Assembly (NCBI GenBank): GCA_002591745.1
Contig: PDLQ01000010.1
Span: 104,573-168,572 of the forward strand
Length of the DNA: 64,000 bases
Direction: 5' to 3'
Origin: Lewinellaceae bacterium SD302
GTDB lineage: Bacteria > Bacteroidota > Bacteroidia > Chitinophagales > Saprospiraceae
Both the position numbers and the translations under genes were made by a program. This document shows, piece after piece, positions 52,573-60,614 of this stretch. The first letter of the stretch is position 1. Every line of letters begins with the position of its first letter. Under the pieces are notes generated by a model. That model searched no databases and was not told where the DNA came from. It saw nothing but the letters and a program-made list of their open reading frames with translations.

Positions 52573-55500
52573 TCAACGGATTCGGAACAGCGCCAAATTA
52601 CCTAATTTCACCGTCTTGCCCGCCAAACCACGACTGGCCGTCACGCGCTGACCGTTGGGCAGGGTGTAAGGGCTGCCACCGGGGTCTTCGATAAGGTTGT
52701 CGGTCACAACTAATTCTACCTTTTCCGGAGCGCTCATAAGTGCGCCGCCGAAATTACCATATTTACGCATCAGGTTGCCATCCGGCGTACGGTCGTTGGT
52801 GCCGGTGCGAAGGTCCAGCAGGACGTAGCCGAAGCCCTGTTCTTTCAAGGAAGTAAAGAATTGACTGGGATCATCCATTCGCCAGCTCGTGCGGTCAAAT
52901 AACTCAAGGACCGGATCGCTGTACACCCGGGTATCGTTGTTCTCAATGAAGAAGCCATAATGGGTGTTAACGCGATAGACCCTGGTTTCCGGCTCTGCGT
53001 TTATGACGCGCATCGCCTCTCTGACAACCGGGTTGAAGGCATCCACCACCTTGGCACGAGTAGCCGTCGGGCTGGAAAAGTAATCTACGTAAGGCCATCG
53101 CAACAGTCCCGGCAGATCGTTGCCGCCGGGAAAGGGCGAAGTAAAAAAGTAAAGCGTACCCAACACCAGGCTGAGACCGATAACTCCGCCGCCGAAATAG
53201 CGCGTAAATCCAGCGGACTCTTCCCCGAGCAGGCGCGCTGGCTGGTCGAACCAGTACAGTAAAACGATCGGAAAGGCTACGAATAGTGGCATCCCGTACC
53301 AGAGTACACCGTTGCCCATCAACCACCATAGAAAGCCGTAAACAGCTACAAAACCCAGGAAAGCCTTGAATTGAGTAGATACGCCAGACAGTCGCGGGCG
53401 CAGCAGGAAGAAAACAGCTACGAAACCACCTATCATGGTCAGCACCGTGCCGAGTACGGTCAGGTAACGCATTTCGGAGAGCAGCGGCGAGAGTAACTCG
53501 GTGAAGCCCAGCAATACACTCAACAGCCCGAAGTAAATGCCCGAAAACCAGGCGGAACTGGTCGTCGGGTAATTGTTTTTAAACTCGGTCAAGGCCGCGA
53601 CAGCACTGAAATCACCGTCATTGGCATACATGGCGTACAGTACCGTTGACAGGTAAAACAGCCAGCCCAGACTGGCAAGCAAGCCGATCCACCAGCGTCT
53701 TTTGCCAACCGGGGCCACGAGGAACAGCAGGGGCAACAAAAGTAGAAACAGGAAACCGAGTTCCAGGTGACGGCTGAGGGGGATATTGACGTTGGTCGAC
53801 AGATCGTAAGGCAAAGAAGTGTAGCGGTAAAAGTCCTCTTCGTAGCCGATGTAACGTTTGATCTCTTCGTAGGCGGCCTGCTGGCTGGCGTTGCGCCCGG
53901 CCTTGCGCTCCCTGGTTTCCAGAAAGCGGGTGTCCATTTGGGTCAAGTGGCCGTATGGTGAAGCTGCGTGCTGACTTTCGCGACGCAACTCATCTTCGGT
54001 GGCCGGCAAGTCACTGTAGCGTTCGCGGAGCGGTTTAGTCACGGGTTCTTCTAAAAAACCCAGGGGTTGAAGGCTGCGAATTTCCGGAGCGGCACTTTCG
54101 CCCTCGATAATGTTAGAAACGTTGACCCGACCATGCTCGGCCAGATGTTTTACGGCCCAGGGACTAAACGCCAGGAAAAAAGCCCCCAGCAGCAGGGCGG
54201 TCTGTAGAACGGGCTGAAGCAATAATTTGAAGTCGCGGCGGTAGTTGTAGATCAGTGCAGCCAGTCCAATCACGAACAGGACCGCTCCCAAACCAGTGGC
54301 CGAACCACCATCCATTTCCAAGTAACCGAAACGATAGATACGGCCGATAAAGATCAGCCCCAAGGCAGCGAAGAAAGCACCGGCACCGGCCAACAAGCGA
54401 CCGTGTTGGTAAAACAGCCAACAGACCAGTGAAATTGTGAAAATAATGGCCGTGTATTTGACACCGAAACCGTAGCCGGTCAGCCAGCCGGCCAGCAGTG
54501 TCGCGTAAGCCAGCGGAGCCGGTTGCCAGCGATCACCGAGGAGACTTAGTTTTTCCGGTAGTGGTTCCTCCCCTACCCCACGGTATAGTGCGGCCAAAAT
54601 CCCAAAGGCACTCAGCAGCAAAAAGGCAAAGGCCAGGTCCACTTTCTCATCCACCATCACGTGAAAAACGTAGTATGGGGCAATGGCCGTCAACACCGTA
54701 GCCAGCAGTGCATAGGCCGGCGTAAGCCAGAATCGTCCAATCCGGTAAAGCACGAATAAGCAGGCAAAGTTCATGAGATGACTCAACAGAATGGTCATCG
54801 TGGAACTGGCGAATAGTACCTCGCCCGCTCCCATAAATACCGACCAGTTATAAGCTTGACCACCCGCCACCAGGCTCCCTTTTTGGGCTAGCAAAGTAGC
54901 AAGGTTGACGTACAGGGCGCTGCCATCGTACCCCATCGGAAAAGTCTTGAAAGCCCCCAGCCAATTGAGCCCCAGAATACTGAAAAGCAGCACCCACAGC
55001 GCGGGGCTCCACCATTTATCAAAGGTCAGTCGTTGCTTGACCCAGAGCGTATCGATCAGGAAATCCTTGACCGGATGGAACCGCCAGGCGAAAATGACCG
55101 CCAGTAGCCCCCAGCCCACGTAGATGTTAAGCAAGCCGACCAAGCCGAGCAGCACGAAAATTGTCCCTAACAAACTGGCTCCTAAGCCAAGTCCGAAGAT
55201 TTTGAAGCCCGCACCTAATCTGGCCCGAAAGGGCTCCAGTAAAGGTTGCCCCAGGGCGTAGGAAGCTGCAACCAATACCAATATTGCCAAAGCATGTAAA
55301 GTACTGAAGCCGAAGAAGTAGAACACCCGGCTTGCTACTGAGGCCGGCGGCATATAGCTCACCGCGTTGAATGCAATCAGCGTAATGGCTGCGAATAACT
55401 GCGACAATAGAAACGCATATATCCCCCGGTAGCCCAAGCTAACCGTTGTATGCTTTACTGACTTCAACTGACGGAAAACCCAGTAAGCTCCACCACCGGC

Positions 55501-55671
55501 CAGCAAAGTATACACTATCAATAAGCCTGCGTAGGGAGATTCATTGACTGATCTCAGCAGGTCGGGGTGGTGCATCAGGTAATCCAGGAGAACCCAAAGC
55601 GACCAAAGAGTGATTCCGGCCTTGGTCAGCCAGCCAAAAATTGTAGAGTTGGTTGTCTTCTCTGATTGCAC
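52573..55671 (-). CDS. Very large multi-spanning membrane protein, possibly a GT-C enzyme
   Basis: A 1032-residue protein with about 20 hydrophobic segments and no signal peptide. In the middle third, LGAFKTFPMGYDGSALYVNL has an acidic residue in a first outside loop as in GT-C glycosyltransferases using polyprenyl-phosphate sugars. A soluble loop (about residues 520-600, charged) and a C-terminal outside domain (AMRVINAEPETRVYRVNTHY) follow. Neighbouring GT2 and DUF2304 genes support a lipid-linked-sugar pathway. No confident family. Motif copy 18 reads as NLATLLAQ in it. Confidence 0.6.
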   Translation of the reverse strand: MQSEKTTNSTIFGWLTKAGITLWSLWVLLDYLMHHPDLLRSVNESPYAGLLIVYTLLAGGGAYWVFRQLKSVKHTTVSLGYRGIYAFLLSQLFAAITLIAFNAVSYMPPASVASRVFYFFGFSTLHALAILVLVAASYALGQPLLEPFRARLGAGFKIFGLGLGASLLGTIFVLLGLVGLLNIYVGWGLLAVIFAWRFHPVKDFLIDTLWVKQRLTFDKWWSPALWVLLFSILGLNWLGAFKTFPMGYDGSALYVNLATLLAQKGSLVAGGQAYNWSVFMGAGEVLFASSTMTILLSHLMNFACLFVLYRIGRFWLTPAYALLATVLTAIAPYYVFHVMVDEKVDLAFAFLLLSAFGILAALYRGVGEEPLPEKLSLLGDRWQPAPLAYATLLAGWLTGYGFGVKYTAIIFTISLVCWLFYQHGRLLAGAGAFFAALGLIFIGRIYRFGYLEMDGGSATGLGAVLFVIGLAALIYNYRRDFKLLLQPVLQTALLLGAFFLAFSPWAVKHLAEHGRVNVSNIIEGESAAPEIRSLQPLGFLEEPVTKPLRERYSDLPATEDELRRESQHAASPYGHLTQMDTRFLETRERKAGRNASQQAAYEEIKRYIGYEEDFYRYTSLPYDLSTNVNIPLSRHLELGFLFLLLLPLLFLVAPVGKRRWWIGLLASLGWLFYLSTVLYAMYANDGDFSAVAALTEFKNNYPTTSSAWFSGIYFGLLSVLLGFTELLSPLLSEMRYLTVLGTVLTMIGGFVAVFFLLRPRLSGVSTQFKAFLGFVAVYGFLWWLMGNGVLWYGMPLFVAFPIVLLYWFDQPARLLGEESAGFTRYFGGGVIGLSLVLGTLYFFTSPFPGGNDLPGLLRWPYVDYFSSPTATRAKVVDAFNPVVREAMRVINAEPETRVYRVNTHYGFFIENNDTRVYSDPVLELFDRTSWRMDDPSQFFTSLKEQGFGYVLLDLRTGTNDRTPDGNLMRKYGNFGGALMSAPEKVELVVTDNLIEDPGGSPYTLPNGQRVTASRGLAGKTVKLGNLALFRIR
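54886..54904 (+). repeat. Dispersed motif copy 18
   Basis: Reads GGCTAGCAAAGTAGCAAGG, core 54892-54901, antisense to the membrane-protein gene. Confidence 0.9.
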
Positions 55672-55711
55672 GTTGGTCGGATTGTTCTAAAAGCTTATTT
55701 GGAATCATGAG

Positions 55712-55747
55712 TGAAGTTGGGGGTTGCGCGCGCGGCCCCCAACTTCA
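55712..55747. terminator. Hairpin downstream of pruA
   Basis: TGAAGTTGGGGG pairs perfectly with CCCCCAACTTCA around a GCGCGC-rich loop, 6 bases after the pruA stop. No T-run follows, so termination strength is uncertain. Confidence 0.55.
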
Positions 55748-55752
55748 TGACT

Positions 55753-57387
55753 CTAGCCCAAAAACGGGTAACGGTAATCCGTTGGTGGGTTGAAATTCTC
55801 CTTGATCGTCCGGGGGCTGATCCAGCGCAGGAGATTCAGGATGGAACCGGCCTTGTCATTGGTTCCGCTTCCTCTGGCACCACCGAAGGGCTGCTGCCCC
55901 ACGACCGCACCGGTCGGCTTGTCGTTGATGTAGAAATTACCCGCACAGTTGCGCAGGGCATCGGTAGCCTCGATGATGGCGTGGCGATCCGTGGCAAATA
56001 CGGCACCGGTTAGCGCGTAGGGGCTGGTCTCGTCAACCAGCTTCAGGGCTTCGGTCCAGTCGGCATCTTCGTAGACGTAGATTGTCAGTACGGGGCCGAA
56101 GATCTCTTCTTCCATCGTTTTGAAGTGAGGGTTGGTCGTCAAGATCACCGTTGGCTCAATGAAGTAGCCAACGGATTTGTCGTAACCGCCACCAGCGACG
56201 ATCTCGGCGTCACTGGCCTTTTTTGCCACGTCGATGAAGGCAGCGATCTTATCGAAGGCGCGTTCGTCGATGACCGCGTTGATGAAATTGGCCGGATCTT
56301 CCACCGTACCCATTTTCAGGGTTTTCATATCTGCGACCAAACGCTCTTTGATAGCGGGCCACAAAGAAGACGGCAGGTAGGCCCGGCTGGCGGCGCTACA
56401 CTTCTGCCCCTGGAATTCGAAGGCACCACGTAACAGACCGACTGCCACCTGATCGGGGAAAGCCGTCGGGTGAGCCACTACGAAATCTTTTCCGCCGGTT
56501 TCACCTACGATGCGCGGATAAGAGCGGTACTTGGTAATATTCTCGCCAATCTCCTTCCATAGGGTCTGGAAAACGCCGGTACTGCCGGTAAAGTGGAGTC
56601 CGGCGAAGTCGCGGTGCTTAAAGACGATGTCTCCGGCCACCGGCCCGTCGGTATAGATCAGGTTGATGACACCTTTTGGCAATCCGGCTGCCTCGAAGAG
56701 CTCCATGATGACCACAGCACTGTAAATCTGGGTCTCGGATGGTTTCCAGACACAGACGTTACCGCACATCACCGGAGCGGCGCAGAGGTTGGCGGCGATA
56801 CTGGTAAAGTTGAAGGGCGTGATGGCGAAGACAAATCCTTCCAGGGGGCGGTGGTCCATACGGTTCCACAGTGGCGTTGGTGAGTGCAGTGGCTGCTCCT
56901 CGTAAACCTGACTGAGGAAGTAGGCATTGAAGCGGAAAAAGTCGCACATTTCGGCCACGGCGTCGATCTCGGACTGGAAGACATTTTTACTCTGGCCCAG
57001 CATGGTAGCGGCGTTCATCCGGTGACGGAAGGGCCCGGCCAGCAGATCGGCGGCGCGCAGAAAAACGGCGGCACGGTCTTGCCAGGGGGTAGCGGCCCAG
57101 GCGTCCTTGGCGGACAGAGCAGCATCGATGGCATCGTTGACGTGCTGTTTCGTGCCCCGGTAAAAGTGACCCAGGGTGTGGGCGTGCTCGTGGGGTGGGT
57201 GAACGCTCACTTTTTCTTCTCCGTCAAAGATGCGTTCGCCGTTGATGAACGCGGGCAGTTCCATGACTTCTCCCTTCATGGCTTGCAGGGTTTCGTCCAG
57301 GGCTTTGCGCTCCTGCCCACCGGGTACGTAGGCGTGTACGGGCTCGTTCTCGGGAAAGGGGATTTTGAATGTGGCGTCGGTCAGCAT
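55753..57387 (-). CDS. pruA: L-glutamate gamma-semialdehyde dehydrogenase (P5C dehydrogenase)
   Basis: Oxidises P5C/glutamate semialdehyde to glutamate with NAD+, the second step of proline breakdown. The catalytic Cys330 lies in FEFQGQKCSAASRAY and the general-base Glu296 in GETGGKDF. WKPSETQIYSAVV and FTGSTGVFQTLW belong to the NAD-binding domain. The ATG at 57387 gives 544 residues, the usual size for stand-alone Bacteroidota enzymes. The frame upstream to 57486 is non-conserved. There is no proline dehydrogenase gene adjacent. Confidence 0.94.
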   Translation of the reverse strand: MLTDATFKIPFPENEPVHAYVPGGQERKALDETLQAMKGEVMELPAFINGERIFDGEEKVSVHPPHEHAHTLGHFYRGTKQHVNDAIDAALSAKDAWAATPWQDRAAVFLRAADLLAGPFRHRMNAATMLGQSKNVFQSEIDAVAEMCDFFRFNAYFLSQVYEEQPLHSPTPLWNRMDHRPLEGFVFAITPFNFTSIAANLCAAPVMCGNVCVWKPSETQIYSAVVIMELFEAAGLPKGVINLIYTDGPVAGDIVFKHRDFAGLHFTGSTGVFQTLWKEIGENITKYRSYPRIVGETGGKDFVVAHPTAFPDQVAVGLLRGAFEFQGQKCSAASRAYLPSSLWPAIKERLVADMKTLKMGTVEDPANFINAVIDERAFDKIAAFIDVAKKASDAEIVAGGGYDKSVGYFIEPTVILTTNPHFKTMEEEIFGPVLTIYVYEDADWTEALKLVDETSPYALTGAVFATDRHAIIEATDALRNCAGNFYINDKPTGAVVGQQPFGGARGSGTNDKAGSILNLLRWISPRTIKENFNPPTDYRYPFLG

Positions 57388-57409
57388 GGTTTCAATTTTG
57401 TTAGGACCG

Positions 57410-57417
57410 CAAAGGTA
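57410..57417 (-). promoter_or_regulatory. Probable -7 box of pruA
   Basis: Minus strand TACCTTTG, 22 bases upstream of the pruA ATG. A -33 box is not clear. Confidence 0.5.
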
Positions 57418-57536
57418 AGAATAAGCGAGTGTTGATTTGGAATTCTTGATTCTTGATTTTACTCTGGATAGTGACCACCTGATCACCCTGCTTTAAAGAT
57501 GCGGTTAAAGCAGTTTTGCGGATGGCTCGTAATAAG

Positions 57537-57554
57537 CATTGCTACTTTGAAGTC
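57537..57554 (-). repeat. Dispersed motif copy 19
   Basis: Minus-strand reading GACTTCAAAGTAGCAATG, core 57540-57549, short-spacer variant, between the pruA start and the stop of the next gene. Confidence 0.88.
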
Positions 57555-57557
57555 CAC

Positions 57558-58679
57558 CTAATCTATGTTGTAACTGACCCCAACCGTATTCCGCAAAAAA
57601 CGCGCGCGCCGATAAAACACCCCCAGTCTTTTCCAATCCAGGCCGCCACCGAAGGTGAACCGGAAGGGCGGAGGATCATAATCCGGGCCATTGGTTTCTA
57701 TGCTTTTAAAAAGGGTAAAATTCATCCCTCCGTTGAAAAATAGTTTTATCGCTTTCCCTCGTGTAAGATAAATTCGGGTGGATAAGGGTAAGCTAGCGAT
57801 GCCGCCATTAGCCCTGATTTGACCAGGAATAAAATCATCCGTATCACCGGTGAATAGTTGAAAATATTCCACCCCCACGCTGAGGTAAAGGTTATTGGCG
57901 ACACCAGGATCGTGAAAAATAAATTCAAAGGCTGTTCCCAGGCCAAAATTTTCGATGGTTTCCTCCTCCAGTTTTAAGCGGGAATTTCCGGCAACACTAA
58001 TTCTTTTGCTGACCGTAAGAGAAGACATTCTATTTTCATCTTTTTCCAGCTTGAAGCCACCGTGCATTTCATTCAGGTAAGCCCCGACGAGATTGATGAT
58101 TTGCTTTTCCTGAAATTGTAGCTTATCGATTCTAGCTGGCGCATTGGGCCATTCACGCATGGCGAATTTCAGCACTCCTTTATAATGGTCACGCAATTTG
58201 TAAAAGCCCTCGCCTTCATTAGTTTCTTCCTGTTCCAGGAAATACTGTCTGCCCTCCGGCAAGCGCAGGTAATACACGTAGGGTGGCGTATTGGTATAAC
58301 GACCGGAATAATCGTAGCCACCCACCCTTAGTTGCAATAATTCCGCCAAATCATTATCAATTAATACCCGAGCTAAGCGAATAACAGTGTCCTTTTCCAG
58401 ACCATCCTCCTGTTTAGCCACAAACTTTACGGGACGAAAATCTGCGGGCGGATCATCAAAACCAACGGCCAGTACGGAATTTGTTTTTATTGCCCGTTGC
58501 TCATTTCCGTTTATCACGAAAATACCTTTGGATAAGGTTTCGTCATTATCACGGTTGATGGTGGTTCGAATAGTGTCACCGGTGGTATTGACATAATACC
58601 CCGATTGAGGATTACTGACTTGGGCAAATAAAAAAGTGTTGAATAATAGTGAGGCAAACAGGGTAAAAAGGTAGCGCAT
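57558..58679 (-). CDS. Probable outer-membrane beta-barrel protein
   Basis: A 373-residue exported protein starting at MRYLFTLFASLLFNTFLFAQ (58679), a signal peptide. The frame upstream to 58763 overlaps the previous gene. The N-terminal part (GYYVNTTGDTIRTTINRDND) is followed by amphipathic strands near the C-terminus (YLSVGVEYFQLFTGD, FNGGMNFTLFKS, FRFTFGGGLDWKRLGVFYR) typical of small outer-membrane beta-barrels. No function is recognised. It may be co-transcribed with the upstream carboxypeptidase gene (34-base gap). Confidence 0.7.
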   Translation of the reverse strand: MRYLFTLFASLLFNTFLFAQVSNPQSGYYVNTTGDTIRTTINRDNDETLSKGIFVINGNEQRAIKTNSVLAVGFDDPPADFRPVKFVAKQEDGLEKDTVIRLARVLIDNDLAELLQLRVGGYDYSGRYTNTPPYVYYLRLPEGRQYFLEQEETNEGEGFYKLRDHYKGVLKFAMREWPNAPARIDKLQFQEKQIINLVGAYLNEMHGGFKLEKDENRMSSLTVSKRISVAGNSRLKLEEETIENFGLGTAFEFIFHDPGVANNLYLSVGVEYFQLFTGDTDDFIPGQIRANGGIASLPLSTRIYLTRGKAIKLFFNGGMNFTLFKSIETNGPDYDPPPFRFTFGGGLDWKRLGVFYRRARFLRNTVGVSYNID

Positions 58680-58713
58680 AAAACGGGGTGTATTTAACCC
58701 CCAATTTAGCACT

Positions 58714-60435
58714 TTATTTCTTGCGTACCACCGAGCTAAATCGCAATACCCGTTGCTTGCCATTTTCGTGCACCCGACAGATATATGCCCCCGGCGCGAG
58801 GTAACCTACTCTTAAATTGAATCTCCGCCGGCCGCCGGGTATTCCGGAAGTGGTAATACGCCGACCGTCTACACTTAATAATTCCAGATGCCAATTGTGG
58901 TGATCCTCGGGCAAGTGATCCAGGTAAAGACTACCGGATTGATAAAAGGCCGTAATTAATTCGGAGTCGGCCAGGGTGGAGTTGGAAGACTGGATAGGCA
59001 ATAAATTAACATCCTTGAATGTCGGCTCATCGTCCCCCACGAAACAGGCTACTAACTTAGGATGGTAACCTTCGGCGCTAAATAATACGTTATAAATGCC
59101 CGCTTTCAGATAGCGATGATAACGGCCGGTGGGCATTTTGCTATAAACGTCGGAATTATATTCATCGTGGCCATCAATAAAAACTGATGCTCCCAAAGGG
59201 GCGGCAGTTAGCGAATCCCTCACTACTCCCCTTAATCCATAACCAGCCTGTTTGATGAAATTAATGAGCGGACGGCGATTGGCATTCCAGATGAACTCGA
59301 ACTGCTCGGGTGGCGTGGTCTTAATATTACTGATCTCCAGGGTAGCTTCGCGGCCGTGGTGAAAGTAAGTGGTATAATCCTGGCGGCCGCCATAGATGGG
59401 GTACCAGTCGTAGCCGTTGGTAATTCCGTTGTTTAGGGCGTCCATATAACCATTGTGGCCAGCGGTGTGTTGGCAACTATCAGCGTACTGGCGGGCGATG
59501 TGTTTCCACCAGTTATCATCGGCGGTACGTTGGGCGTAGGTATCCCAGGGGTAATTGAATACTTCCGCTCCGCCGTGAATATTCAGGCTCAGGTCAAAAG
59601 CATAATCTTCGGCGAATTGCATAAATATTTCCGTCTCGGGCTGGTATGCATTGCCATCGGGGTGGTCACCATTATCGGGGTCGGGGAAATTGCGGTTCAG
59701 GTCAATGAAGTTGGCATTGCCACGGGTGGGCTCGCTGATGATGGTATTATCATCGCGGTAAGTGCCGTCAGGATTGGCGAGGGGGTTGATCCAGATTTCG
59801 GTGGTGTTGATCAGGTTCGTCAATTCGACGTCGTTGCCATAATTACAGACTAATTCGCTGATCAGGCGCAGGCTTACGTGGAAACCGCCCAGTTCGTCAC
59901 CGTGCATGCTGGAGGTGAGCAAGACTTTGGGTTCCGCTTCTTCTTCATCGGGCTGATCCGTAATTTCAAGCGCGAGGATTCTTCGGCCGCTCGCCAACAC
60001 TCCCAACTCGTGAATTCGGGCGATCTCGGGATAATTGTCGGCAAAACCCTCCAGCAAAGATTCGTAAAGTGCATAACTGGGGTAGGCATCCAGCGGTACA
60101 AAGCAGTTATCAGCACTCAAACGCGATTGCACCTCCTGTAAGGTAACGGTTGCCACCTCTACCCCATCGATCGGCTCTACCGAAGGCTGGTACCCCGACC
60201 GCCGCAGTAACTCGATCAGTTCTCGTCCGCCGATCACGTAGGTCACCGTAGCGTTGCTGCCGTGGTCCGGCGTGTAGCCTTCCTGCCTTAGCAATTGATT
60301 AGCCGACGCCCTCACCTCTACCCTGAATTGTTGCTCATCCGCAGAATTAATCTGCCGTCCCGTCTGAGACAACAGGTCACCACCGGCCAGGATGGCTACA
60401 AGCAAAAGGCTAAGGAGGAAACGGTAAAAGCGCAT
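58714..60435 (-). CDS. Secreted M14 zinc carboxypeptidase with T9SS sorting tail
   Basis: A 573-residue secreted metallopeptidase. Signal peptide residues 1-23. The zinc ligands are His178 and Glu181 (SSMHGDELGG) and His287 (NIHGGAEVF). NPDGT and DLNRNFPDPD (Arg248) form the substrate pocket, and Glu367 in TLEISN is the catalytic base. A CarboxypepD-regulatory-like domain (about 395-465, LRGVVRDSLTAAPLGASVFI) follows, then a C-terminal type-A-like sorting domain (about 490-573). It probably trims peptides outside the cell or at the surface. Confidence 0.9.
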   Translation of the reverse strand: MRFYRFLLSLLLVAILAGGDLLSQTGRQINSADEQQFRVEVRASANQLLRQEGYTPDHGSNATVTYVIGGRELIELLRRSGYQPSVEPIDGVEVATVTLQEVQSRLSADNCFVPLDAYPSYALYESLLEGFADNYPEIARIHELGVLASGRRILALEITDQPDEEEAEPKVLLTSSMHGDELGGFHVSLRLISELVCNYGNDVELTNLINTTEIWINPLANPDGTYRDDNTIISEPTRGNANFIDLNRNFPDPDNGDHPDGNAYQPETEIFMQFAEDYAFDLSLNIHGGAEVFNYPWDTYAQRTADDNWWKHIARQYADSCQHTAGHNGYMDALNNGITNGYDWYPIYGGRQDYTTYFHHGREATLEISNIKTTPPEQFEFIWNANRRPLINFIKQAGYGLRGVVRDSLTAAPLGASVFIDGHDEYNSDVYSKMPTGRYHRYLKAGIYNVLFSAEGYHPKLVACFVGDDEPTFKDVNLLPIQSSNSTLADSELITAFYQSGSLYLDHLPEDHHNWHLELLSVDGRRITTSGIPGGRRRFNLRVGYLAPGAYICRVHENGKQRVLRFSSVVRKK

Positions 60436-60614
60436 GTATCGAACTTAATAAGTTGGGCAATATACACAGCAAACGATTCACTAACGTCACCAGCTCCCTG
60501 ATTCGACATGCCTCTTTCCCAATTTTACGGTAATACCACAAAATTTGCTAATTCCCGACACCGCATCTGCGACGAATTCCCGAAATTACTGACTTCCCAA
60601 TAGAATTCCGCCCC

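Noticed and set aside
55497..55515. CCAGCAAAGTATACACT, motif-like
   Set aside because: It shares only CAAAGTA with the core; within chance expectation.
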